Assembly: GCA_025084515.1 (NCBI GenBank)
Contig: JAJAGP010000934.1
Coordinates: 75,001 to 139,000 of the forward strand
Length of the DNA stretch: 64,000 nt
Source: Ancistrus triradiatus
Lineage: Eukaryota > Chordata > Actinopteri > Siluriformes > Loricariidae
Direction of reading: 5' to 3'
The notes beneath the pieces were generated by a model. That model searched no databases, had not been told where the DNA came from, and saw only the letters and a program-made list of their open reading frames with translations. Position 1 is the stretch's first letter. Each line of letters opens with the position of its first letter. Positions 11,429 through 21,125 of this stretch are shown in pieces. The translations under genes were made by a program, and so were the position numbers.

Positions 11429-11829
11429 ATGCATAAACTGGACTAGGTAGGAGTTGCTCGTGCAACTGGGTCTTTCTTAGGTCCTTTCTTATTTTCTTGG
11501 GTTTTTATTTTAGAAAGATGTTTCAAACAGATCAGGAGCTCTTCCAGAATATAAAATCCACAGTTTATTTTTATATACAATACATTTAGCTGCCTTGTGT
11601 GTAATCTGCCTTACAACTCATTTCAGTTGCCAAATATTCTTTGATTCACACCATGATACTTTAAATAAGCTTTGTTTTAACAAAAAAGCTTTTATAATAT
11701 AATTTATAATTAGGCCAAACATTGTGACACAAGATTAGGTAAACCTAAAAACTGCATTTAGAATAGAATAAACTGCATAGAATACATACATCTGTAATTA
11801 TACCAAGTTTGTATGAATGTTGTGGAACA

Positions 11830-12028
11830 CTTTGGTAGCCTAGTGGTTAAGGACTAACCACTAACCACTGGACTATGATTCAGATGGTAGAGGGTTCATA
11901 TCCCACCTCTTCTGAACTGCCTCTTTTGGGCCATTGAGCAAGACCCTTAACCCATACATTCTTGGATTGTCAGTTTGTAGTAATCAGTTGTAAGTCTCTC
12001 TGGCTAAGAGTGTCTGATAAGTGACAAA
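11830..12028 (+). repeat. V-SINE-type SINE
   Basis: GGTAGCCTAGTGGTTAAGGA head (A box), B-box-like GGTTCATATCCCACC, GAGCAAGACCCTTAACCC middle and a diverged tail TCTCTGGCTAAGAGTGTCTG. Part of the head is internally duplicated (ACTAACCACTAACCACTGG). Confidence 0.75.
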
Positions 12029-12527
12029 ATGTATTGTTCAGAGGATGACTTTTACCAGATATGGTATTACTGCCACTTGTCTTGGTCAGAGTTACAAGGG
12101 TGGTCCAGTGCATATCCCTGGACAACAAGGGGGCAGACCATTGGCAGGGGTCACTGTTGCAGCACTGGGAAATTATATTCCAATCAACCTTCCCTACTCA
12201 GACACAGCCGAACCTGTACTGTACATCACGCCTGACCTTGCCAGAAGGAACTGTACTCAAATCTGCCACAGCAGAATATGGTCAAGCAAATGAGAAGACT
12301 GAGTGCTCAAAGGATGTTCCTCTAGACGTCTAAGGTTACAATAGTTACAATAGTGCCATGTTGTTTATTTTCATAACAAAAAGATGTTCAAATCTCTGTA
12401 TGGAATAAATTCTGTTTATAAACCATTTTAAAAAAACTATTAACAAATCAGTTAGGGTCAGAGACCTTTCAGAAATACTTGGGACTCGTGGCCAGTGTTT
12501 GCACATACAAAATTTTAGGTTTCATTT

Positions 12528-13501
12528 ATGGTTAGGGTTCTAAATTGTATGCATTATAATCTGCAGAAATGCCAAACCGTTGTGGCTCTCACCAAATGTG
12601 GTCAACCACCAAAGATCCCTCCAACAGCAGGGCATGTAATAGTCTGTGAGGTCACAAAGGAACTCAGGGTAACGTCTGAGCAACTAAAGGTCTCTCTCAC
12701 ATTGGCTATTGTTAATGTTCATAAGTCCATCATCAGGAAAACACTGCACAACGGTGGTGTGCAAAGAGAACGCCATTGTACTCCAACTAACACAAGGACA
12801 CAAGGACAAAGTCAGAAGGCTATTTTGTGGACGGATAAGACTGAAATAGAAGCTTTTGGTTTAAGTGAGAAGTGTTACGTCTGGAGTAAGAAAAACACTG
12901 CCCAAATCAATAAATATATAAATTAAAAAAACCTTATCCCATCTTTGAAAATTGGTGGTGGTAGTACCATAGTTTGGACATGTTTTGCTGCATTTGGGCC
13001 AGGACTTCGACTTATACCAGCAAAATTCCAAAGGAAAATTCCAATACATTGGTCCATGAACTAAATCTCAAGAGAATGTGAGTCATGCAACAAGACAATG
13101 ATTCTAAGCATACCAGTTGCTGTTCTAAATAATTATCAAAGTTTTGGAATGGCCAAATCAAAGTGCTGACCTTTATCCACTAGAAATGTTGTGGAAATAC
13201 CTGAAGCAAGCAGTTCCTCCAAGCCAATATGCAGGACTAATCAACAGTTACTGGAAATGTTTTTATTGCAGGTATTGCTACACAAGGGGGTCACAGCAGA
13301 CATTATTTTGCCACTCACACATATGGAATTTTGGATCATTTTCCTAAACAAATAAATGAGCAAGTAGGCCTATGATATTTTTGTTTAACTAGTTTAATTG
13401 TATTCTCTTTATCCACTTGTGAAAATCTGATGTTTTAGGTCATTGTTTTGCAGAAATATAGAAATTGCTAAACAGTTCACAAACTTTCAAGTACCACTGT
13501 A
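12528..13501 (+). pseudogene. 5'-truncated Tc1 copy of the same family as 5420-9245
   Basis: It starts within the transposase helix-turn-helix region. Recognisable are the GGCATGTAATAGTC/GAGGTCACAAAGGA block, KSIIRKTLHNGGV, and a 3' end with TGTTTTAGGTCATTGTTTTG and terminus CAAGTACCACTGTA at 13501. Many frameshifts and stops. The left inverted terminus is missing. Confidence 0.8.
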
Positions 13502-13504
13502 TGT

Positions 13505-13615
13505 GAGTGAGTGTGTGTGATGGATTGGTGCCCTCTCCAGAGTAAGCTCCAGCCCTGTGCTCAGCGTTTTTGTGATTAGCCCAGGACCCACCATGACCCT
13601 CACCAGGACTAGCTG
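13505..13615 (+). repeat. SINE tail fragment
   Basis: TGATGGATTGGTGCCCTCTC and AGCTCCAGCCCTGTGCTCAG followed by ACCCTCACCAGGACTAGCTG, the 3' body of a tRNA-type SINE common in fish. It abuts the end of the Tc1 remnant. Confidence 0.5.
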
Positions 13616-14385
13616 ATGGCTTTGCTGTATCATTAACACTTTGTTTGCAGTGTATTTTTGTTTGCAGTGTCACGTTTCTCAGGAAATTATCACAAAGGCT
13701 ATGCGATACAGGTGTGATACATTACCAGGGAACAAGCACTTACACCTTTTAGCACTGCTGATTTAAAACAGCAGCCAAGCAACAACAGGAAAAACTGATG
13801 TCTATGAAAAAGACAAGAGAAACGTCTGAAATTGTGCAATTTAGAAATGAAAGAACAGTTTCGAGCGGCCTGTCTGATGTGGATAGACCTCTGCTCTGAA
13901 AAAGTGTACTTTTTTCCAACATGTCATGAACTTCAACAGAGAAGTTATATTTATGAGACAATCCTTCATTATGGCAGTGATTATAGGTAAGACTTTTTGG
14001 CTGAGGAAAGCTGTTTTAAAACCCAGAGTTTAAACAAATACTGTTTCTCCCTTCAGCGTCAGCTCAGCAATCAAGATGTGAGAACTTCAACAAAATTTGA
14101 CAAATCACAGACTGCCCTTTTGAGTAAACAACATATCTTCATAATGAAGATTAGTTCTCTGGACATTGCCTGACAACTTATAGGCACTTCACAGTAAGGA
14201 TGAGAAGGAATGAGATCACTTCTTCCTTGGAATATACGCATAAAGTCCAATGCGAAAGTTTTGGAAATGCTATGGTGAAATTAGCAAAATTTCACAGTTT
14301 GCTACTTTTCTAAATTTAAAGAAGTTAAAACAACCTCTGCGAAGAATAAAACTTAAACCCTATTGCAAACCAAATAATCCCGTTT
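13616..14385. other. Unassigned intergenic sequence
   Basis: No gene, RNA gene or recognisable repeat. ORFs on the minus strand lack family motifs. Confidence 0.4.
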
Positions 14386-14387
14386 AC

Positions 14388-14570
14388 ATTTATGTCATTT
14401 AGCAGACACGATTATCCAGAGTGACTTACAATCTTCCAGAGTGACTTACAAAAAGAGTCTTATCAGATACAACCCCTATTTTACAGTTTTACAATCCAAG
14501 CAGTTGTGGGTTAAGGGTCTTGCTCAAGGAATCAACAGTGGTAGCTTGGCTGAGGTGGGATTTCCTCTAA
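14388..14570 (-). repeat. V-SINE-type SINE, minus orientation
   Basis: CATTTAGCAGACACGATTAT is the inverted tail, with a partial duplication of the CCAGAGTGACTTACAA unit, and GGTCTTGCTCAAGGAATCAA is the inverted middle. The head is truncated. Confidence 0.7.
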
Positions 14571-14631
14571 GCCTAACCCAGAATTCACTGTTTGCAGGCA
14601 GAAGTACAAACTGGAAAGGTCACCAGTCCGG

Positions 14632-14815
14632 GACTGTGGTAGCCTAGCGATTAAAAGGAGCTGGACTATGGACCAGAAGATCCAGGGTTCAAATCTCACA
14701 TCTGCCAAGCTGCCACTGCTGGGTCCTTGAACAAGGCCCTTAACCCACAATTACATCAGTTGTAAGTCACTCTGAATAAGGGCATCTGGTAAATGCATAG
14801 ATGTAGATGTAAATG
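14632..14815 (+). repeat. V-SINE-type SINE, plus orientation
   Basis: GTGGTAGCCTAGCGATTAAA head, GGGTTCAAATCTCACATCTG B box, CCACTGCTGGGTCCTTGAAC middle and TCACTCTGAATAAGGGCATC tail. It forms a convergent pair with the minus copy just upstream. Confidence 0.78.
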
Positions 14816-14854
14816 CAGTCCATCACAGGGTTTCATAACTGGACCACCCAACCT

Positions 14855-14855
<1 letters not shown>

Positions 14856-14905
<50 letters not shown>

Positions 14906-14909
14906 TATA

Positions 14910-14941
<32 letters not shown>

Positions 14942-14955
14942 GTATGTGTGTGTTT
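14856..14955. repeat. (TA)n microsatellite and poly-T tract
   Basis: About 45 bp of TA repeat followed by about 30 T residues and a TG-rich edge. ORFs across it are artefacts. Confidence 0.92.
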
Positions 14956-15502
14956 ATATATAGTGTGTCTATATGGTTTTTCTTGTTATAACGTTGTGTT
15001 GATTTTCTTTATAACATTAAATATTACAAAACATGCCATTTTCATTAAAATACCCACCATTGTGCACAAACTTTTTGATCTCTTGTCCTGCTGTGTAAAG
15101 CTACAACACATGAAACAATGGTGCTGAATAGTATTTAAGAGGACCAAAGACAATTTGGTTAGGTTTTTTAGTCCTCCAAGTAACGTTAAAAGGTAATGCG
15201 TCTGTCTTGTGTTTCACTCAGGAAGAGGTTTCACTACTTATCTTCACACCTATGTTGTGGCACTTCACACTTCTGGACCAGACAACATTTCAGTCACATG
15301 GTAACAGAGGTGTAAAAGCACACACTTCTTAAATACAGTACAGAAGCTTCTTATAACCCAACTGAACTAATGAAATCCTTTGTAAGAATGGAACGTCTTC
15401 GTTATTAAAACACAAGTCTGTTTGAAATGAACCAGACCATTCAAAGAAAGACATTTATGTGAAATGTGACTTTAATATTTCTGTCAGGGAAGTCATTTAA
15501 AT

Positions 15503-15918
15503 ACATGCAGTACTATGCAAATGTCTTATCATTAGTTTTGTGGTTTTAGCAATGGTATATAGACCATACACAACATATTGTTGGCGATTGGAAACAACAA
15601 TTTCTAACTTGGATTTGTCACTCTGTAATGCTCTTTTCCACTGATCTTTGTGAGATTTAGCACATCTTAAAAAGCCAAAAAAGCACTTTCTTGGCTGCTG
15701 TCCTTCCCAAAAGACCAATCCTGATCAAGCTTCTTTGGACTATAGAAGGGTCAACTTGACAGGAAGCTGTCAGATGCTGCTATTGCTCAAGGAGATCACA
15801 CTAAATACTTGCCACAGTAGGCTACAGAAGCTGTTTCAGTTTTTTAATACTGCATTGCTAAATCAATGGTATATGTACGTAATCTAATGGTGGGCTAAGA
15901 CTTTTGCACATTACTGTA
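15503..15918 (-). pseudogene. Tc1-like transposon remnant, minus strand
   Basis: The minus strand encodes a degenerate KSHKDQWKRALQSDKSKLEI, matching the Tc1 region around the first catalytic Asp, with stops further on. The termini are inverted: CAGTACTATGCAAATGTCTT on the left and AAGACTTTTGCACATTACTG on the right. At about 415 bp it is internally deleted. Confidence 0.75.
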
Positions 15919-16658
15919 TGTTGCAAATGTAGTGTTCTATTCAATTGTGTTTTATATTACTCAAGATTAGTACAGATTTAATAACAATTACAATTTGCAA
16001 CCAGGTCAAGGCAGCACAGCTTAAAATGCATTAACGGAATATCATAAATATGTTTCTGAGCCAAGTCAGGCCACATTGGACCAATATTTTTATCCACGGA
16101 CTATTTATCTATGGTCAGTTATTATTCATGAGTTGGGAGTTTCAGTAGTAACTCACATTTAATGTGATATTTTATATCCAGTGTAATAGCTTCTGCTACT
16201 TCTTTTTACATTAACCACACAACCTCAGATTACACTATATGCAGTCAAATACAATAGCCTGAGGGAGTAAAAGTTGAATGGGGATTAGTTCTCACTGCTG
16301 AAACAGCCAGCCAAGGTGCAGGCTTTGATTAAAAACTTGTACTATAGGAGCTTGTTTGTAGACACCCTTTCTAATTAGTGATCCATGTTAGTTCACCTAT
16401 AGTCACTTCTAACAGTTTCAGTATGTAAACGAAGCATAAAAGCATCTCCATAAACAAGCAGTGAACAGGTTGTAATTGACGCCTCTGTGACTCTCAGTAT
16501 GACACTGTCATAGGTTTTCACTTCATCACCATCAACCTTTTGCCCTGGCCCCCAAAAGCGAGGTCTGTAGAGAAATGGTTTTTCCACTTTATTGGAGAAC
16601 ATTGCAGGTCTGTATAGAGACCTTAACACTCAGACACTTTTTGTATTTTTTATATACT
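15919..16658. other. Unassigned intergenic sequence
   Basis: A 78-codon minus ORF (16393-16629) is open but has no family motif that I recognise and no splice context. It may be part of an old repeat. Confidence 0.35.
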
Positions 16659-16670
16659 GTATTAGCCATC

Positions 16671-16805
16671 CAAGAAGTTGAATCTGTTCATCTGGACATA
16701 GATTTTGTTGGAGAAACGTTTCGTCGCTCATCTAAGTGACTTCTTCAGATACTGAATTCAACTTCTTGGATTTTCTTACCTGGATCATTGAGCATGCATC
16801 AAGAT
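16671..16805 (-). mobile_element. 135-bp insertion with 12-bp target duplication; Penelope-like tail candidate
   Basis: The insertion is flanked by identical 12-mers GTATTAGCCATC (16659-16670 and 16806-16817). Its arms include CCAAGAAGTTGAAT near the left and ATTCAACTTCTTGG to the right, an inverted 14-mer. Read on the minus strand it contains CTGAAGA, then a hairpin (GTCACT..AGCGAC), then GAAAC, the layout of a hammerhead core. The target duplication shows a real insertion. Assignment to Penelope-like retroelements is inferred from known hammerheads in that class. Confidence 0.55.
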
Positions 16806-17732
16806 GTATTAGCCATCATTATGCAGGTAGTGGATCTGTGGAGTCTTTACTGTTAAAATGGCAACTATGGGTACTTTTTGTCCTGAACCACAGTGACTGT
16901 TCATGCACAAGATGTTTATTTTAATGAAACGTCTGGTCTATGTCCCAGCTGACTGTGAAAGCTGAACTGCAATCTGTTCAAATGCCAAAACTGTGCTTAG
17001 CTGCTTATAAATGCAAAACTGATCGACTACACTGAATCTAGTTTGGATTCGATCTATCAGATCTGATTACACTGTTTTTAGAAGAACAACAACACATGGA
17101 AAATCCTATTTGCCATCAGTCGAACATTGCATTTATATCCAGTGGATGTCGGGGGGTATCTGAGGACATGTCTCTAATCTTAGCATTATGAACAGCTGCA
17201 CACTGCAGCCTCATCAGCATTCAGCTCCTAACATCAAGCTTCACTTTATTGTCACAAATAGCATGCGTGTCAATAGAAGAATCTAGCCTAATAGCTCAGA
17301 GTCTATAGCTATATTAAAATGAGATAAATTAGATATTCGACATAATCCACTGAAAGCCAATTAACTGAGGGAAAAGGTGATTAATATAAGAGCCAATGAG
17401 TAAAAACATGAAATCAGAAATATTTGTTAAAAGCAAGTTAAAGTGGAGCTCTAAATCGAAACATTTATGCATGCATGAAGGTTAAGGTTCTAAACTTTAA
17501 CATTTTATTCAAAAATGAAAATGTAAGTAGACTTAGAAAAATAAATGATTTGAGCAAGACCAATCTATAGAAACGTTTGCACAATGACCGTGGCACGTTG
17601 TCATGTGAAAAGCTCCTGTTACTCATTTGTGTAATTTTCAAGGGAAAAAGCAGAATCAGAATTTGTATCCCAAAAATCTAGGCTGGCTGACTATATTTGC
17701 ATTAGAAATCACTTTAGAAGTAATTAAGTCTT

Positions 17733-18305
17733 ATGCAAAGGTTTGGGCACTCCTAAGTAAATGGCCTGTTTTAGTGATTTTCTCAATTAAAATTCTCTTA
17801 GACTGCATGTTTTAATACAACCCCAAATCAGAAAGAGTTGGGACGGTATGGAAAATGGAAATATAAGAAAATGCAGTGCTCCTTCCATCTGCTTTGACTT
17901 TTATGTCATTGCAAACAGTATGAACCCAGAACATTTAATGCTTTGTATCATAAATTTAGTTGTTTTACCTCATTACTAGCCCTAAATTGCCCCTGTCCCA
18001 ACCTTTTTTGGAATGTTTTTCAGGCCTGAAACTCAGGAATAACTGTTTATTAACAAATGAAATGAAGTTGACCAGACAAAAAACATGAAATATATTGAGT
18101 TCATGTTGTTTGCAATGAAAGAAAAGTCGAAGTAAATGTAAGGAACTGATTTGTTGTTTTACATACATTTTAAAACATAAATGAAACACATTTTGACATA
18201 TGCAACAGTTTAAGCCCTTTTCTAGATGTTACATCAGGGTTTTTTTGTTGAACTTACATTTTACAGACATGCCATGTGACCGGGGTGCTCAAACTTTTGT
18301 AATAT
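17733..18305. mobile_element. Composite DNA-transposon remnant (outer TIR pair with inner element)
   Basis: Outer termini: TATGCAAAGGTTTGGGCACT (about 17733) and the inverted GGTGCTCAAACTTTTGTAATATG (ending about 18305). Inside, from 17816, TACAACCCCAAATCAGAAAG and GAGTTGGGACGG form the terminus of a second family, with the internal CCCTGTCCCAACCTTTTTTG block. No transposase codons survive. Confidence 0.6.
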
Positions 18306-18404
18306 GACGCTGTAAGAACTTACCACTTCTGTTCTGTCTTCTCAAATTTCTTTAAAAACATTCCCTAAAAGTCAAGCAAAACAAAACAAAGCATCAAGTT
18401 TTAC

Positions 18405-18500
18405 CCCTGCTTATTCTGGTCAGGGGGAAAAGACTACAGCCTATCCCAGAATTCACTGGGCACAGGGAGAGGTACACATTGGACAGGGCTCCAGTACGTT
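18405..18500 (-). repeat. SINE tail fragment, minus orientation
   Basis: CTTATTCTGGTCAGGG, CAGCCTATCCCAGAATTCAC and GGGCTCCAGTACGTT read as the inverse of the tRNA-type SINE 3' body. Confidence 0.5.
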
Positions 18501-18871
18501 GAAGGTTTCTGTAAAATACAGACTTAACTAAACTTCAGGGGAAGGTGGTAGATTAATATGGACAAAGCCTAGTATTAGACAAAATAGTCTGAGTAATATC
18601 AGTTATACAGTAAGTTTGGGTGACAGCTGAGGGTTAAAGAGCCTTGCTCTTGGGCTCAGCAGTAGCAGCTTGGAAGTACTGAATTAGGTCCAGTGCATCA
18701 ACTACTGCACTAGATGTTTTTTTTTTCTGGGATTAGGGCTAAGAGGATTAGACTTGGCATGTATTCATGTGGCTAATGTATTAATAAAGATATTTAATTA
18801 TATAGCACTTTTGATTTTGAGAACAAGCTCTCAGTGTTTTACTTATAACTAGAGTTAAAGTTAGTGAACTT

Positions 18872-19062
18872 ATCATTTACATTTACAGCATTTAGCAGAC
18901 GCCCTTATCCAGGGCGACTTACAATTGGTACAGTCTTACAATCCAAGCAAATGTGTGTTAAGGGCCTTGCTTAAGGACCCAACAGTGGCAGAGGTGGGAT
19001 TTGAACCCTGGTCCTTCTGGTCCATAGTACAGTACCTTAACCGCTAGGCTACCACAGTCCCG
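18872..19062 (-). repeat. V-SINE-type SINE, minus orientation, well preserved
   Basis: TTTACAGCATTTAGCAGACG and CCCTTATCCAGGGCGACTTA form the inverted tail, AAGGGCCTTGCTTAAGGACC the inverted middle, and GGATTTGAACCCTGGTCCTT plus TTAACCGCTAGGCTACCACA the inverted tRNA-like head. It is the cleanest copy in the window. Confidence 0.85.
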
Positions 19063-19619
19063 CGAACCATTACACCACCACCACTAGGTGGTTTGACAGC
19101 TTGTTAGAATTGTGCTTTCTAATGAGAAGTGCTCTTCTGCATACCTTGGTAGTAAAGAGTGTTAATTTGAGTTACCGTTGCCTTTCTATCAGCTTTTACC
19201 AGTCTGGCCGTTCTCCTCTGACATCTGGCATGAACAAGGGATTTTCATCCAGAGAGCTTCCGCTCACTGGAAATGTCTCTCATTCTAACCATACTCTGGC
19301 TGTACCCTAGAGAAGGCTGTACGTGAAACTGCCTATACAGTATAAAAGTAGGCTTGGTTTTAATCGGGATTAATACACTTGCAGCAGTTTTCTTTAACAA
19401 CAAAATGGAAACATGTTTAAACATCAAAATATCAGCCTACCTATGATTTCAGGCAGCTGATTATACAACTAGAGCACTTTAATTGAACTTCCACAAAGTC
19501 TATTTTTGAGCTATTCAGACAGATTGTTCTGTGATCACTGTGGCTTGATGCCAGTAATGAGCCTGTTCTGTCTTCATGTACTGTAACTACAAGCAGAACT
19601 ACGTCTTGGCTGGGTGACT

Positions 19620-20141
19620 GGCTTCATTTGCGCGCGCGTGCGTGCGTGTGTGTAAATGATTTCCTTTTTTTCTGTGTCTCTATGTGAAGGTGAAAGTCTG
19701 GTTTTAATTTACACAGCGTCTCTTTAAACGGTGTAGTAGTAGAGGGGAGGGGAGGACGGGTCATTGAGTTCATTCCTGTCCTGTACTGATGCAGCGCCCT
19801 CTAAAGAAATCCAGGATTAGATGATTCCTCTCTCCCGTCTCACCAGGCTTGTTCTGGCTTTAGCACAAGATAAATGTCGGATGTATGCGTGTGGTAAAGG
19901 AGAAAAGGGACCTGCGATCAGCTAATGCACTGAAGATTTGAGTGCACCTTGGAATCCACCTTTAAATCGGGACGCGACGCCTCTGATGAGCACGCAGCTT
20001 TTAAGCGACCGGGCCAGCTTCCATTTTGCAGGTCATTCGGTTTTCGGTGGAACTTATCGAGCCGATGAGCTAAATAATTGAGCCGGCAGATCGAAGATGG
20101 GGAGGAAAGAGGTGAGCTGTGGCTGGCAAATTTGAGCGATC
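19620..20141 (+). promoter_or_regulatory. PURG 5' flank, GC-rich/CpG-rich promoter and 5' UTR region
   Basis: From about 19620 the base composition shifts from AT-rich to GC/CpG-rich and stays so through the PURG coding exon. The stretch has a short GC/GT microsatellite (about 19631-19653) and purine-rich GGGGAGGGGAGG near 19744-19755. No TATA box is obvious next to a start site. A CpG-type promoter is inferred; the transcription start was not located. Confidence 0.45.
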
Positions 20142-21125
20142 ATGGCGGACGGTAACGCGAAAGAGATGGAAAGAGGGAGAGCGAGAATTGCAGGCGGATT
20201 CCCGCAGCAGTATAACGCTGCTATGCCCGCTCCGGATATCCAAGAGCTGGCATCGAAGCGTGTGGACATCCAGAAGAAACGCTTCTACCTGGACGTCAAG
20301 CAGAGCGCACGGGGCAGGTTTCTTAAAATCGCCGAGGTTTGGATTGGCCGGGGGAGACACGACAGCGTGAGGAAGAGCAAGCTCACACTGTCCATGTCCA
20401 TGGCGCCGGATCTGAGGTATTGCTTGGGGGATTTCATCGATTACTACGCGCATGTCGGCCTGCGCGGCGGTAGCGCTCCCCGGCCTGAAGAACCGAGCGC
20501 TACTTCTGGAAGGAGGCAGCAGGATTACCAGAACGCGCCTCCCGGTTCACCCAGTGGCTCGGCCGGGTCTGAGGAGCAGGCTCATCGCGTGCTAAAGAGC
20601 GAATCGATCGAAGGAGACAACCGCAGGTATTACCTGGACCTGAAGGAGAACCAGCGAGGCCGCTTTTTACGCATCAGGCAGACCGTGAGCAGAGGCCAAG
20701 GCGCGGTAGGCTATTACGGCCAGGCCGTGGAGCAAACCATCGTGCTGCCTGCACAAGGGCTGATCGAGTTCAGGGATGCCCTGTCCCAGCTGATCGAGGA
20801 TTACGGGGACGAAGCGAACGGCAGAAACGCGAGGAGCGCAAGGGAAAGGGAGGCCATATGTGCAGAATTACCAGAGGCCGCCTCGTTCCGCGTCGACAAT
20901 AAACGCTTCTACTTTGACGTGGGCTCCAACAGGTACGGCGTGTTCCTCAAGATCAGCGAGGTGCGCCAGCCTTACCGGAACACCATCACGGTGCCGCTGA
21001 AAGCCTGGGCTCGCTTCGGGGAGAACTTCATCAGGTACGAAGAGGAGATGCGCCGCCTGTTCACCTGCCGCAAGGAGAAGCGGACAGAGGCGCAGGCAGA
21101 CAGCGAGGAGCGCGACGATTGACAC
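20142..21125 (+). CDS. purg: PURG, purine-rich element-binding protein gamma
   Basis: Intronless 326-codon frame with its stop at 21120-21122 or just after. The start at 20142 has a good context (A at -3, G at +4). The product is a member of the PUR family (PURA, PURB, PURG), nuclear and cytoplasmic proteins that bind purine-rich single-stranded DNA and RNA. Three PUR repeats are visible. Repeat I spans about residues 33-108, with [20 protein letters not shown] and GRFLKIAEV. Repeat II spans about 148-222, with [18 protein letters not shown]. Repeat III spans about 246-303, with [15 protein letters not shown] and PYRNTITVP. Repeats I and II bind nucleic acid in the family and III dimerises. 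The [14 protein letters not shown] lead-in is shared by the family. PURG rather than PURA or PURB is chosen because the poly-Gly/acidic tails of PURA are absent, the linker between repeats I and II is long, and the neighbours are WRN and TEX15. Length matches PURG (about 320-350 aa). Codon use is strongly GC-rich compared with flanking DNA. Confidence 0.94.

Noticed and set aside
12021..12333. Overlapping 68-90-codon ORFs in all three plus frames
   Set aside because: Three frames open at once in a short segment between a SINE and a Tc1 remnant; no motif.
14813..15127. 104-codon ORF, plus strand
   Set aside because: Composed of SINE tail, TA repeat and poly-T; no domain.
16393..16629. 78-codon minus-strand ORF with FWGPGQKVDGDEVKTYDSV
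   Set aside because: It looks protein-like, but I recognise no family and see no splice or start support; left unassigned rather than called a gene.
20070..20453. 127-codon ORF antisense to PURG
   Set aside because: GC-rich mirror frame of a real coding exon; no independent features.
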